A DNA stretch of 64,000 nucleotides, from assembly GCF_007744075.1 (NCBI RefSeq), contig NZ_CP036266.1:2899748-2963747 (forward strand). Reading direction: 5' to 3'. The stretch comes from Gimesia chilikensis (GTDB taxonomy: Bacteria > Planctomycetota > Planctomycetia > Planctomycetales > Planctomycetaceae). The notes under the pieces are model-generated. The model was not told where the DNA came from and searched no databases. It saw only the letters and a list, made by a program, of their open reading frames with translations. Below, one piece after another: positions 1 through 8,835 of the stretch (positions within the stretch are counted from its first letter, which is position 1; each line of letters opens with the position of its first letter). The position numbers and the translations under genes are program-made.

Positions 1-72
1 GGCGTCCAGGCGGACGAGGCGCTGCGGGAACTGGCCAAAGAGCTGTATCTGAACGCTGTCGCCAGTTATTAA
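1..72 (+). CDS. C-terminal end of an unidentified protein (partial)
   Basis: The frame is open from the first base and ends at TAA 70-72, giving 23 residues that finish in ELYLNAVASY. The rest of the gene lies outside the window, so the family cannot be named. A GC-rich hairpin follows it at 105-138. Confidence 0.6.
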   Translation, partial: GVQADEALRELAKELYLNAVASY

Positions 73-104
73 AACAATGCCTCCGGATTCGGGACTGGTA
101 CGGA

Positions 105-138
105 CTCCGTCCCTGCGATGATTGTCGCGGGGGCGGAG
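105..138 (+). terminator. GC-rich hairpin, possible terminator of the partial upstream gene
   Basis: The arms CTCCGTCCCTGCGA (105-118) and TCGCGGGGGCGGAG (125-138) pair over 14 bp with two G-U pairs and a 6-nt loop. The sequence after it, CCTTGTTAT, is only weakly T-rich, so intrinsic termination is plausible but not textbook. Confidence 0.5.
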
Positions 139-205
139 CCTTGTTATAAGACAGCATTGACGTGTGCCCGGTGATTCAGCTCACTTCTGCAGGGAGTCCT
201 GTCTG

Positions 206-904
206 ATGTCCAATCCGATGTATTCTGAACATGCCGCCGCCTATGCTCAGGCGATTCGCGATAACAGCTATAACGCGAGCTACGACCGCCCTTCTCTCCT
301 GGCACTGCTGCCGGAGCTCAATGGAATGCAGGTACTCGATCTGGGCTGCGGTCCGGGCGTGTATGCGGAAATTCTGCTCAGTCGCGGCGCGAAAGTGACT
401 GCCGTCGATCAATCCACGGAAATGGTGGCATTGGTCGAACAGAGCCTGGGGGACGCGGTCCGGTGTTACTCCCAGGATCTGGCACAGGGACTCCCGCGTG
501 AAGCGGATGCGGCTTATGATGTGGTGATCTGCCCGCTGATGCTGCATTACCTGGAAGATTTTTCCCCCTTGCTCGCAGAGATCCGCCGCGTGCTCAAACC
601 GGGTGGGCTGTTTGTCTTTTCCACGCATCATCCGTTCGTCGATTATGGGTTTTCCCCGAGTGGGAATTATTTTCTGACGGAGAAAATCATCGACGAATGG
701 AATACGGTGGGGCAGCCGGTGCGCGTGGAGTATTACCGGCGACCGTTGTCAGAGATCATCCAGCCGTTGATTGATGCTGGCTTTCAGATCACCGCTTTGA
801 GCGAAGGACAACCGGACGAGCGGATGCGGCAGAGCGATCCGGACAGTTACCAGAGGTTGTCGACGTCCCCCGGATTTCTGTTTGTGAAATGTCAGGTTGG
901 CTGA
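206..904 (+). CDS. Class I SAM-dependent methyltransferase
   Basis: The 232-residue product has the SAM-binding motif LDLGCGPGVY at about residues 44-53, then a motif II-like acidic strand (VTAVDQS) and a post-motif region typical of the Methyltransf_11 type (ICPLMLHYLED, RVLKPGG). It should transfer a methyl group from SAM in the cytosol; the substrate cannot be read from sequence. The ATG at 206 is chosen because AGGGAG sits 10 nt upstream; an in-frame ATG at 164 has no such site. It stands alone, downstream of a possible terminator. Confidence 0.85.
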   Translation: MSNPMYSEHAAAYAQAIRDNSYNASYDRPSLLALLPELNGMQVLDLGCGPGVYAEILLSRGAKVTAVDQSTEMVALVEQSLGDAVRCYSQDLAQGLPREADAAYDVVICPLMLHYLEDFSPLLAEIRRVLKPGGLFVFSTHHPFVDYGFSPSGNYFLTEKIIDEWNTVGQPVRVEYYRRPLSEIIQPLIDAGFQITALSEGQPDERMRQSDPDSYQRLSTSPGFLFVKCQVG

Positions 905-1017
905 CTGGTGTGACTGAAAGTTTGCACATGTGGCTACTGGCTTGTAGAATAAAGGTCTGATGACAGTCTGGTGGTCAGGCGGTTTTCTTTCTCTGCCACA
1001 ATCAGGAATCGTGCAGC

Positions 1018-1611
1018 ATGGCGGGAGTCTCACGTGATCGTTCCCTGGGGGATGGCGTTTATTTTGCGCCCGAGGATTACATCGGACTCCGGCAGCGAGT
1101 GGTCATCTTTCTGGTTGATGCAACAGTATTGCTGGGAGTGCTGTTTGCTTTAGCTTTTTTCTCTCTGTTTCTCTCTGAGGACTATGTAGACGAGGAATCA
1201 GGTAAGGGACTGTCCTGGATCTGGTTCGCTTGCATCTGGTTCTATCTGACCGTCATCAAAGCTTCGCGATTGCGGACGGTGGGCTACTGGGTGACGGGAG
1301 CCCGGATTATCACACTGCGGGGTACAAAGCCTTCTGTGTGGCGGATGACGTATCGCGCGCTACTGAATTTTTACTCTCCTCTCAATCTCGTGTATGATCT
1401 GTTGTGGGTGGGAGTAGACCGGGATTGCCAGTCGCTGACCGACCGGTTCGCTGGTACCTGTGTCGTACGCAAGCGGGCGGAGCCTGTGGGGCGAGCTGAA
1501 ATCCATTATACGTATTACACCGGGATGTCGTTTCTCTATTTCTATCCCTGTGTCGTACTCCCCCGGGAAACTGAAGAGCTGGTTGAGGTCGAGCTCGCGA
1601 GTTCAACGTAA
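1018..1611 (+). CDS. RDD family membrane protein
   Basis: The 197-residue product matches the RDD pattern: an N-terminal RQRVVIFLVDAT segment leading into a first membrane helix, a second helix at about residues 68-82, then TVGYWVTGARI and a late SLTDRFAGT with the conserved D/R. RDD proteins are small inner-membrane proteins, some of them Na+/H+ antiporters; no specific activity can be assigned here. The tail after about residue 150 (ending EELVEVELASST) lies outside the domain. AGGA lies upstream of ATG 1018. It begins a co-directional run of membrane protein genes. Confidence 0.7.
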   Translation: MAGVSRDRSLGDGVYFAPEDYIGLRQRVVIFLVDATVLLGVLFALAFFSLFLSEDYVDEESGKGLSWIWFACIWFYLTVIKASRLRTVGYWVTGARIITLRGTKPSVWRMTYRALLNFYSPLNLVYDLLWVGVDRDCQSLTDRFAGTCVVRKRAEPVGRAEIHYTYYTGMSFLYFYPCVVLPRETEELVEVELASST

Positions 1612-1661
1612 ACTGGCGCGCCTGTCGTTTTACGGTCGTTCAGCAATGGAATACATCTGGT

Positions 1662-2141
1662 ATGAGATTTTGTTTTGAACAGACCCTGCCCGTTTCCAGG
1701 GACGTGCTGTTTCGGTTTCATGAGGATCCTGCGCATCTCGGGCTGTTGCTGGCGGAGTGGCCTGGATTTCGACTGCTGCGTCATGCCGGTCATATTCAGC
1801 CTGGAGCGGAAACCTGGTTTGAGCAGCAGGTCGGAGGTTTTCTGCCGGTAGTCATGGGATTTCGCCATATGGTTTATGAGCCCGACTGTCGTTTTGGTGA
1901 GACGCTGATTCATGGACCGTTTGACCGGTTTACGCATTTGCATGAATTCGACGAGACAACAGAGGGAACCGTGGTGCGGGACATTCTGGAGGTGCAGCTG
2001 TCATGGCAGTATGGTGGACGTTTCGCGACGCAGTTTCTGATTGCGAATGCGCTCAACTCTGCGTTTGATTTTCGCCAGCGTTCATTGCGGGAACTGGTGT
2101 CGAATAGAATAGAACCGGATTCCGTTTCGAGGACTGAGTGA
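1662..2141 (+). CDS. SRPBCC/START-like ligand-binding protein
   Basis: The 159-residue product begins MRFCFEQTLPVSRDVLFRFH, the usual beta1-alpha1 opening of SRPBCC (Bet v1-like) proteins related to YfjG/TT1866-type cyclases. A hydrophobic C-terminal helix region ends RQRSLRELVSN. It lacks a signal peptide and is probably cytosolic with a hydrophobic cavity; the ligand is unknown. The stop overlaps a GTG of the next frame, and the next gene's ATG follows 12 nt later, so the two are probably cotranscribed. The fold assignment rests on N-terminal similarity only. Confidence 0.6.
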   Translation: MRFCFEQTLPVSRDVLFRFHEDPAHLGLLLAEWPGFRLLRHAGHIQPGAETWFEQQVGGFLPVVMGFRHMVYEPDCRFGETLIHGPFDRFTHLHEFDETTEGTVVRDILEVQLSWQYGGRFATQFLIANALNSAFDFRQRSLRELVSNRIEPDSVSRTE

Positions 2142-2152
2142 AGGAAGTGGAA

Positions 2153-2728
2153 ATGGCGGTGGCGACTTACATCCTGTTTGTCTTGGGCTGTCTGGGGGCG
2201 ACTGATATCGCTTTGTACCACAGCTTTTCGCATGGGATCCGCCAGCATCCCGATTCACGGGCGGAGCTGATCGTACACAGCCTGCGCGGCCCGACCTATG
2301 CAGTGCTGTTTGTTGTGATTCCTAATTTTGTGATGCAGGGAGTTTTCTTCTGGTGTCTGCTGCTGTTGTTTGTGGTTGACGTGTTGATCTCGATTGTGGA
2401 CTTTGCGCTGGAGCGGGAGAGCCGCAGGCTGCTGGGGGGACTTCCCAGCGGTGAGTATGTGCTGCATATCATGCTGGCGATGCTGTTTGGGGGGCTGGTG
2501 ACTGCGGTCTGCCTGGAAGCGGGAGTCTGGCGATCTCTGCCAAGCGGCTTTTACTATCAGCCAGCTGACGTGCCCGCTCTGTTACGTGGCGTTCTGGTTG
2601 TCATGGCGGTTCTGGTGCTGATTTCCGGAATACAGGATGCGATGGCGGCGTGGCGGCTCTATAATATTCCTGAGCGGGCAACCTCATCAAAAGAGAAAGA
2701 CCAGCGGTTGCAATCGGGAGGACGTTAA
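2153..2728 (+). CDS. Unknown integral membrane protein
   Basis: The 191-residue product has about five hydrophobic helices (MAVATYILFVLGCLG at the start, then helices near 50-90, 107-125 and 148-168) and a charged C-terminal tail. I do not recognise the family. The ATG at 2153 has AAGGAAG ten bases upstream and is preferred to the GTG at 2138. It ends 2 nt before the next gene, so both are in one transcription unit with the SRPBCC gene. Confidence 0.6.
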   Translation: MAVATYILFVLGCLGATDIALYHSFSHGIRQHPDSRAELIVHSLRGPTYAVLFVVIPNFVMQGVFFWCLLLLFVVDVLISIVDFALERESRRLLGGLPSGEYVLHIMLAMLFGGLVTAVCLEAGVWRSLPSGFYYQPADVPALLRGVLVVMAVLVLISGIQDAMAAWRLYNIPERATSSKEKDQRLQSGGR

Positions 2729-2730
2729 GG

Positions 2731-3285
2731 ATGAGTTCGACGGGTATCATCAAAACAAAACGCCGGCGGAAGAATCATGTTATCAGGGTGTTGATGGTAC
2801 AGGTCGTGCTCCTGGCTTACACGATTGTTTTTCTGTATTTCCTGCATCAAAGCCGGTGGGGACCGTTTGCGGTTGTCAGGCAGAATCTGTTTCTCGTGTT
2901 TTGCCTGAATATGGGCGGGATGCTGTTCTGCATGTTGTATAACGAACAGCGCATGGATCGATTTTTACGGGAATATCCTGCACTGGGAGATCGCGAGAGT
3001 ATGGAACGCCTGAAGCCGATCTTACGGACTCACATGTATCTCGGCGTACTCGCACTGCTCATGACGGGAAACTCACTGGGGACGGGGCTGGGGATCTTCA
3101 TCGAGAAAGAATTCCTCCAGGGTCTCATCGTGCTGGGGACCTGGCTGTTGTCCTTACCCCTTTTGACCTGGTGCAGTCATACAGAAAACAAAATGTATCA
3201 GATCCAGTGCACGAACCAGAATCTGGAACCGGAAGTGGAGCTGTTGATCAAAGACTGGTCGACGCGAATTTTTCCGAATTTTTAA
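2731..3285 (+). CDS. Unknown four-helix membrane protein
   Basis: The 184-residue product has a basic N-terminus (KTKRRRKNH) and four apparent membrane helices near residues 16-38, 46-68, 103-125 and 130-148, so both ends are likely cytosolic. The tail ends in a soluble stretch with paired acidic residues (EPEVELLIKDW). No family is recognised. The short 2-nt gap from the upstream membrane gene argues for translational coupling. Confidence 0.6.
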   Translation: MSSTGIIKTKRRRKNHVIRVLMVQVVLLAYTIVFLYFLHQSRWGPFAVVRQNLFLVFCLNMGGMLFCMLYNEQRMDRFLREYPALGDRESMERLKPILRTHMYLGVLALLMTGNSLGTGLGIFIEKEFLQGLIVLGTWLLSLPLLTWCSHTENKMYQIQCTNQNLEPEVELLIKDWSTRIFPNF

Positions 3286-3379
3286 GGCACAATGTCTGAA
3301 CCAGAGAGCCTGCAGCTGCGTTTCTATTTGTAGTAAAGCCAGCCACATAGATTTTTTACTTGCTCGGGGGAAACCAGAT

Positions 3380-3703
3380 ATGGGGCAGAACAGTCTCATT
3401 TGGATTGGAAGTATTGTAGGATGCCTGTTGGGGATCCTGGGAGGCGGAATCGGCACCTGGATGAGTATCAAAAATACGAATGGCCCACGTGAGAAAGCGT
3501 TTATGGTTCGAACGGCGGTGGTCATGTGGGTGTGTATTTCGCTGTTTCTACTGTTGTTGTATTTTCTATCTGAACCGTGGAATCGACTGATCTGGATTCC
3601 TTACGGGATCGGCCTGATCGCAGCCATTCATTATTGTAACCGGAGGCAACTGGCGATTTCTGCAGAGGAATCGCCAGTACAACATCCGCATCGTAACGAG
3701 TAG
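3380..3703 (+). CDS. Unknown small membrane protein
   Basis: The 107-residue product has three apparent membrane helices: WIGSIVGCLLGILGGGIGTW at the N-terminus with a glycine-rich face, one near 45-62, and one near 69-85. The C-terminus is short and charged. The family is not recognised. It is one member of the run of small membrane genes here and is separated from the gene upstream by 94 bp without an obvious terminator. Confidence 0.55.
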   Translation: MGQNSLIWIGSIVGCLLGILGGGIGTWMSIKNTNGPREKAFMVRTAVVMWVCISLFLLLLYFLSEPWNRLIWIPYGIGLIAAIHYCNRRQLAISAEESPVQHPHRNE

Positions 3704-3727
3704 AAATCAACGGGCAGGAGTGAGTGC

Positions 3728-4096
3728 GTGGAACAACTGACAAAAATTTTCGCCGACCTTTACCAGTATGGGATCGTGCTGGCGATGGTGATCGCACTCT
3801 GGGGAGTGTTGAGCTGGCCCGGAATCAGAGGCAAAGGCTGGCTGGTGGGGGCACTGCTGGTGACCTTGTCGGCAGAACTGGGCTCGATTGTGATGCAACT
3901 GATGATGCGGCAGTTTGGACCGGAGATGATCATGGGGCCGGATGATTATCAGTACCTCTGGCAGGGCTCATTCGTTCTGGGGGGGCTTTCATGGCTGGGG
4001 AAAATTTTGTTTGTGGTTGCGGTGTTTCAGATACGTGCCGGCCTGCGATCGAAAGTGTCCCCGACGCTGGCTGGAGCGGGATCCGGAGGTGAATGA
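3728..4096 (+). CDS. Unknown small membrane protein, GTG start
   Basis: The 122-residue product starts with GTG at 3728 after GCAGGAGTGAGTGC, which supplies a ribosome site. It has three or four hydrophobic helices (YGIVLAMVIALWGVLSW; GWLVGALLVTLSAELGSIVMQL; FVLGGLSWLGKILFVVAVF). Its stop overlaps the ATG of the next gene (ATGA-type overlap at 4093-4096), which indicates coupled translation. No domain is recognised. Confidence 0.55.
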   Translation: MEQLTKIFADLYQYGIVLAMVIALWGVLSWPGIRGKGWLVGALLVTLSAELGSIVMQLMMRQFGPEMIMGPDDYQYLWQGSFVLGGLSWLGKILFVVAVFQIRAGLRSKVSPTLAGAGSGGE

Positions 4097-4341
4097 TGCA
4101 GCAGATTGACTGGATTGTGCTGGTGGGAATTATTCTGTTTCTCTGCCTGGTGATCGCGCTGCTGATCAGTTTCGTGAAGGATCTGGCGAATCCTTCCCAG
4201 AGGAAGGACTCGGGCTCCGGATCGGGAGGCGGCGTCATCGGCGCGCTGGGCGTGCTGGACCGGATCGTGAATCCTGCGGGGGCACATGTGGAACAAGCGA
4301 AGGAAGTCGAACAGGAGGAACAGGGAGTCGGCGGAGAGTAA
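4093..4341 (+). CDS. Single-pass membrane protein with glycine-serine linker
   Basis: The 82-residue product has one N-terminal membrane helix (WIVLVGIILFLCLVIALLIS), a flexible Gly/Ser stretch (DSGSGSGGG) and an acidic tail (QAKEVEQEEQ). It resembles a membrane anchor with a disordered cytosolic tail. It overlaps the preceding gene by 4 nt. Two adjacent ATGs (4093, 4096) are possible starts. Confidence 0.55.
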   Translation: MMQQIDWIVLVGIILFLCLVIALLISFVKDLANPSQRKDSGSGSGGGVIGALGVLDRIVNPAGAHVEQAKEVEQEEQGVGGE

Positions 4342-4369
4342 AGGATCAACAGTAAGGAGTTGCGAACAG

Positions 4370-5035
4370 ATGAATTGCGATCGTCAGAAATCTGAAACAG
4401 CGATGAAGCCTGAAGACTTACTGACATACTTTCTGTTCGCACTGTCAGCAATTGCCGCTTTACCTCTGGTCGCCTGGGTTCTGATGTCTCCCTACGGCAG
4501 TGAGTTATTACTCTGTGTGACGATGCTGTATCACATTGCTTTTCTGGCGACGGTGGTGATGCTGCCGGTCATGCTGATGCGCGTCTGTATGAAACGGACT
4601 CGAACGCGGGCGCGGCTGTGGCTGCTGGTGATCGCTGTGTATGTTCCCTGCTTTGTAACCGGTGGTCTGCTGGAACGTCAGGTCTGGAGTGCGGGCTGGG
4701 AAGCCTTTTCAAAACGGAGCCAGCCACTGATTGCTGCGATCAAGAAGTATGAACGCGACCAGGGACGGCCACCGGACCGTCTGGCTGATCTGGTGCCCGA
4801 TTACCTGACTGTCCTTCCGGATACCGGCATGCCAGCCTGTTCCGAGTATCAATATGTGACCGGCCCGGATACACGAGAGGGTTTCAACGAGAACCCTTGG
4901 GTTCTGAGGATCTCACCTCCCGTATTCGGGGTGGGTTTCGATCTGGTGCTCTACTTTCCCAACCAGAATTACCCGGAGCACGGCTACGGAGGCAGTCTGG
5001 AACGCGTGGGCGATTGGGCCTACGTGCATGAGTGA
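4370..5035 (+). CDS. Membrane protein with pseudopilin-like C-terminal segment
   Basis: The 221-residue product starts at ATG 4370 behind AAGGAG. Three membrane helices occupy roughly residues 16-40, 45-70 and 80-102. The C-terminal half contains PLIAAIKKYERDQGRPPDRL followed by LVPDYLTVLP, the arrangement seen in soluble domains of GspG-type pseudopilins and their planctomycete relatives, so it is probably extracytoplasmic. It is not a pilin itself, since it lacks a prepilin leader. A related idea appears in the gene at 39003. Function is unknown. Confidence 0.55.
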   Translation: MNCDRQKSETAMKPEDLLTYFLFALSAIAALPLVAWVLMSPYGSELLLCVTMLYHIAFLATVVMLPVMLMRVCMKRTRTRARLWLLVIAVYVPCFVTGGLLERQVWSAGWEAFSKRSQPLIAAIKKYERDQGRPPDRLADLVPDYLTVLPDTGMPACSEYQYVTGPDTREGFNENPWVLRISPPVFGVGFDLVLYFPNQNYPEHGYGGSLERVGDWAYVHE

Positions 5036-5057
5036 GCTGCGCCTGATCTGCGGAGCG

Positions 5058-5612
5058 TTACATCAGGCGCTCTTCGTTTCGCAGGAGTTCGGTGCAGACT
5101 TCACTCGCCGGTAGTAAGACGGCCAGTTTTTCGCTGCTGTTGAGGCGGATCACGCCGCTGGTCAGGACGTCTTTCAGGTAGTAGCTGACTTCGACTGCTT
5201 CCCAGTCGAGACGGAAGTGGGAGCCAGCCATCCCCAGTGGGTTGCAGACATCAGTGGCTGCGGCCTGGCGGGGAATCAGCGTCAGGCGACGGCCCGGGTT
5301 CTGGCGGTGCAGCAGGTCTTCGAGTTGAACGGGAAGCGATTCATCCAGAAGCAGCACAACATCCGCGATCCCCTGCCCGTTGGCCTTATCAAAACGATGC
5401 AGGATCGCGGCCAGTTCTTCAGATGAAGCGTAGCGATGGATTTCCACCTGCGAGGCTTCCCGGGCCGACCAGAGGTGGATTGAATCGTTTAATTCGCGGG
5501 TGGCACTGATTTCCAGAGCGTGTGCACGGTCGATCCGATACTGCCGGTCTGACGCAGAAGCCGGATTCGGTGTCGAGAACATGTCATTGATAAAACTGGT
5601 GAGCGTAGTCAT
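5058..5612 (-). CDS. Unknown soluble protein
   Basis: The 184-residue product has no signal peptide or membrane helix. It alternates helices and strands (ELAAILHRF, IADVVLLLDESLPVQLEDLL, KLAVLLPASEVCTELL), consistent with a compact alpha/beta protein. The start at 5612 is supported by AAGGAAAAAAGAG just upstream. It is convergent with the upstream plus-strand gene, 22 bp tail to tail. The family is not recognised. Confidence 0.55.
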   Translation of the reverse strand: MTTLTSFINDMFSTPNPASASDRQYRIDRAHALEISATRELNDSIHLWSAREASQVEIHRYASSEELAAILHRFDKANGQGIADVVLLLDESLPVQLEDLLHRQNPGRRLTLIPRQAAATDVCNPLGMAGSHFRLDWEAVEVSYYLKDVLTSGVIRLNSSEKLAVLLPASEVCTELLRNEERLM

Positions 5613-5669
5613 CTCTTTTTTCCTTTTCGATGCGGAATAGTAGTAGTATCGGTAATTCAGGGGGGCAGA

Positions 5670-5888
5670 CTAAAATTCGGTCTGGGGTGTATGCGATCCC
5701 GGTGACGAATTGCCGGCCTGGCGATGCTGCGAATCGGCTAACTTGATTCCTGCAGGGAATCTCTGTTCTATGTGTCGGGCCAGAAGCGGCACCGCTTCAG
5801 CAGTCAATAGACAGCGGGAAAAGATCGGCTGAGGGGGACTGCTCTCGGAGTCAGTTCTCCTGGAGAATGTTGAAGATATAGCAGACAT
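5670..5888 (-). CDS. Possible small unknown protein next to the two-component genes
   Basis: A 72-residue frame begins at ATG 5888 with AAGGAACG five to twelve bases upstream and is divergent from the response regulator at 6094, about 205 bp away. The sequence is Ser/Arg/Pro-rich without a domain or membrane helix (MSAISSTFSRRTDSESS at the start). The ribosome site is the only positive evidence, so it may be spurious. If real, its placement would suit a target of the adjacent regulator. Confidence 0.3.
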   Translation of the reverse strand: MSAISSTFSRRTDSESSPPQPIFSRCLLTAEAVPLLARHIEQRFPAGIKLADSQHRQAGNSSPGSHTPQTEF

Positions 5889-6026
5889 GCGGCGTTCCTT
5901 TTCAAAAGGTCGGGTAAAACGGCAGGAGCCGTGCGATTCAAAAGCATTATCGTCACAGGACTTAAAGCCACGCTGAAGCAAAGATAAAATCCACTTCATC
6001 TTTCATGGCGTTGGGAAAGGAGTGCG

Positions 6027-6032
6027 TATAAT
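6027..6032 (+). promoter_or_regulatory. Candidate -10 box for the two-component operon
   Basis: A perfect TATAAT lies 62 bp upstream of the response regulator start. No good -35 hexamer is visible at the usual distance, so activator dependence is possible. Confidence 0.3.
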
Positions 6033-6093
6033 GCCTGTGCAGGAGACCTGTTGACGCGAGAGATACATACGATTTGAGTCAAAGGCATTTGAG

Positions 6094-6789
6094 ATGAGCA
6101 GCCGGATTTTGATAGTGGAAGACGAAGAAAAGATTGCCGATTTCCTGGTGCGGGGACTGGCCGAAGAGGGATATGCGGTTGATCATGCGGAAGATGGACG
6201 TGTGGGCTGGCTGCTGTTGAATAATGAGACCTGGGACCTGGTGATTCTTGACTGGTGGCTGCCGGTGGAAGACGGGATTCAACTGCTGCGTCGCTTTCGC
6301 CAGAAAAATCGTACGACGCCGGTGCTCTTCCTCACGGCCCGGGACGCGGTGAGCGAACGTGTCACGGGGCTGGATGCGGGGGCCGACGATTATCTCACCA
6401 AACCCTTTGCGTTCGAGGAACTGCTGGCGCGGGTCCGGGCGTTGTTACGACGTCCGGGGCAGTCCAGCTCGGTGGTGATTGAGTTCGAAGACATCCGGGC
6501 CGACCTGGAAACACAAAGAGTCACACGGGCCGGTCAGACGCTGGAGCTCACGACTAAAGAGTTTTCGCTGCTGCTGTTCTTTCTGAGGAATCCGGGCAAG
6601 GTGCTCTCGCGGACACGGATCTACGATACCGTCTGGGACGATGCTTACGACGGGCTGTCGAATACCCTGGAGGTGCATATCAAGGAACTCAGGCACAAGC
6701 TTGAAGCCTGCGGCCCCCGTGTGATCCAGACCTTGCGGGGCCGGGGTTACATTCTGGAAGCAGCTTCCGTTGAGGAGGGACTGCGATGA
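6094..6789 (+). CDS. OmpR-family response regulator
   Basis: The 231-residue product has a receiver domain (residues 1-115) and a winged-helix Trans_Reg_C domain (about 130-225). Visible receiver residues are the acidic pair in VEDEE, phosphoacceptor D53 in ILDWWLP, T81 in LTARD and K103 in LTKPF. The C-terminus carries the family signature SNTLEVHIKELRHKL and RGRGYIL. It should bind DNA as a phosphorylated dimer and act with the kinase encoded next, whose ATG overlaps its stop (ATGA). The stimulus is not evident. Confidence 0.92.
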   Translation: MSSRILIVEDEEKIADFLVRGLAEEGYAVDHAEDGRVGWLLLNNETWDLVILDWWLPVEDGIQLLRRFRQKNRTTPVLFLTARDAVSERVTGLDAGADDYLTKPFAFEELLARVRALLRRPGQSSSVVIEFEDIRADLETQRVTRAGQTLELTTKEFSLLLFFLRNPGKVLSRTRIYDTVWDDAYDGLSNTLEVHIKELRHKLEACGPRVIQTLRGRGYILEAASVEEGLR

Positions 6790-8186
6790 AGCTGACCACG
6801 CGGGTTTCCCGGTTCTTTCTGATCGCGCTGGCTGTCATCCTGGTGGGTAATTCCCTGATCTTGTATGGCGTGGCGCGGACTTATCTGGAACATCATTTCG
6901 ATGAACAGCTCGACGCCTTACTGCACGTTCTGGTGGCAGCGGCGGAGGTGGAGAGTGACGATGTTAAATTCGAAGCGACCGATCATTACGTGGCCGATGA
7001 AACTTCCTCCGGCAATGCATTCTGGCTGATTGTATCCGGGGACGGTCGCGTGATTGCGCATTCGGAGAATTATCACGCTGCGACGGGAACGGCTCCTCAG
7101 GGGCATTCCGAACAGCCGCTGATTCCTGATCCGGAAGCGTATCAACAGTCTGGCTGGCGGATTGTGACCCATCATCTGGCGGCTCCCGATCCGAAGCCGG
7201 TGGAAGAACGCTCGTCGCTGGAGCATGCTGAGTTGACGGTGATCGCTGCGAGCAGGCTATCGCCGTTACAAAGTACCCTGTTCTGGCTGGCCGTGGTTTT
7301 GATTGTACTGCCGGCGTTCTGCTGGCTGATCGCGGCGTTACTGGGCAGGCGCTTTTGTGAGCAGGCCTTGAAGCCCATTCGCCAGCTGGCCGATGAAGTG
7401 CGTCAACTCGATGTGCGGGACCCCCGCGCCCGACTGGATGTACCTGCCACCGCGGATGAACTGGAAGAACTGGGAGGGGCTTTTAACGAACTGCTGGATC
7501 AGCTGTTTCAGGAATACGAACATCAAAGACGGTTCGCGGGAAACACGGCGCACCAGTTGCGTACGCCGCTGACGGTGATGCAGGGACAGGTGGATGTGGC
7601 TTTGCGACGTCCGCGGAGTGTTGAAGAATACCAGGAGACGCTGGCTTCAGTCAGTTCTGCGAGTCGTTCTCTGAACCGGACCGTCGATGCTCTGCTCTTC
7701 CTGGCGCGACCGGCGGGGGATGAACCGATTCCCGATCTGCAGCAAGTCGATTTGTCGGCCTGGTTGCGTGCGGAGTTGAACCTCTGGCAGCAGAATGACC
7801 GCGGAGACGATCTGGTCTGCGAGAGTGAATCAGGGTTAATCTGTGAGACCTCCCCTGCACTGCTGGGGCAGATCCTGGAGATCCTCGTTTCGAATGCCTT
7901 TAAGTACAGCGAACCGGGAACGCCGGTCACGGTGCACGCGAAGCGGCAAGGCGATCGAATCGAGTTGGCGGTGCAGGATCAGGGAATGGGGATCGCGGAG
8001 GAAGATCGGGAATCGATTTTCGAACCCTTTTTCCGTACCCGCCAGGCGCGGCGACAGGCTTCCCCGGGGACAGGGCTGGGATTGGCGCTGGCACAGCATA
8101 TCGCGACGGCGCTGCGTCTCGAACTACATTGTGAGAGTCGGCTCGGTGAAGGCAGCCGCTTTGTGTTGTCGATTCCTTCCCGGTAG
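6786..8186 (+). CDS. Sensor histidine kinase (EnvZ/QseC type)
   Basis: The 466-residue membrane kinase has helices at about 8-30 and 163-187 that flank a periplasmic sensor of about 130 residues. HAMP follows (190-245), then the HisKA box with H256 in NTAHQLRTPL and a HATPase_c domain with N370 in LVSNAFKY, G1 DQGMGI (398-403) and G2 GTGLGLA (428-434). All catalytic motifs are intact. It overlaps the regulator gene by 4 nt and should phosphorylate D53 of that protein. The sensor sequence gives no ligand clue. Confidence 0.92.
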   Translation: MKLTTRVSRFFLIALAVILVGNSLILYGVARTYLEHHFDEQLDALLHVLVAAAEVESDDVKFEATDHYVADETSSGNAFWLIVSGDGRVIAHSENYHAATGTAPQGHSEQPLIPDPEAYQQSGWRIVTHHLAAPDPKPVEERSSLEHAELTVIAASRLSPLQSTLFWLAVVLIVLPAFCWLIAALLGRRFCEQALKPIRQLADEVRQLDVRDPRARLDVPATADELEELGGAFNELLDQLFQEYEHQRRFAGNTAHQLRTPLTVMQGQVDVALRRPRSVEEYQETLASVSSASRSLNRTVDALLFLARPAGDEPIPDLQQVDLSAWLRAELNLWQQNDRGDDLVCESESGLICETSPALLGQILEILVSNAFKYSEPGTPVTVHAKRQGDRIELAVQDQGMGIAEEDRESIFEPFFRTRQARRQASPGTGLGLALAQHIATALRLELHCESRLGEGSRFVLSIPSR

Positions 8187-8347
8187 GCCATCAATGCCTG
8201 TATCTGTTCAAGGGTATGCTTAATTTCCCTGAAACCAGGATAATTGCTTGACCGCTTCTGTACAGGTGTTGTGTGGTTGTTTATTCTGGGCCTGCTTATG
8301 GATTAACAACTTCAGATGACACCTCCAGATGAAAGCTGCCCGAGATA

Positions 8348-8800
8348 ATGGATACCGATGAAGAGATGCGCCAGTTGAAATCGATGGCGAAATGGGTTTT
8401 GATTGGTTTAGTGGTCTTTATTTCCTCCGGATATTATGCGTTTCAGGAACTCAAGTTCATGATCTGGGGCCAGACTGCAGAGGCCACAGTAACGAATGTA
8501 TTTGAGACATCTGAGCGGCGAAAACCACTGCTGGCGGTCGAGTATACATTTACGGATGAGGAAGGTCAGCATCACAGTGAGCGTGACGATGTGCCACGCA
8601 GCTGGCCGAAACCGGGGCCGAAGGTGACAGTGCAGTATCTGTCGGGTGTGGAGGACTCATCACGCCTGGAAGGACATTCCAGCAGCACAGCTGTCTGGGT
8701 CTTTCTGACATGTTGCGGATTGATGGCGTTTGGCTGCTTCAAGCTGTACCAGATGGCCAGCGAAGCCGTCGATGGCCCGCCCCGCAGGAGACGACGATAG
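8348..8800 (+). CDS. DUF3592 domain membrane protein
   Basis: The 150-residue product has two membrane helices (about 14-30 and 116-132) flanking an extracytoplasmic beta-rich segment with the DUF3592 pattern: AEATVTNVFE, LLAVEYTFTDEEGQ, and GPKVTVQYLSG. It ends in PPRRRRR, which should stay in the cytosol. DUF3592 proteins are widespread and uncharacterised. It is followed closely by two mutually related small membrane genes. Confidence 0.7.
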   Translation: MDTDEEMRQLKSMAKWVLIGLVVFISSGYYAFQELKFMIWGQTAEATVTNVFETSERRKPLLAVEYTFTDEEGQHHSERDDVPRSWPKPGPKVTVQYLSGVEDSSRLEGHSSSTAVWVFLTCCGLMAFGCFKLYQMASEAVDGPPRRRRR

Positions 8801-8835
8801 CGTGATCCCGGAGCGGATCGGGAAGTGTGGTAGCG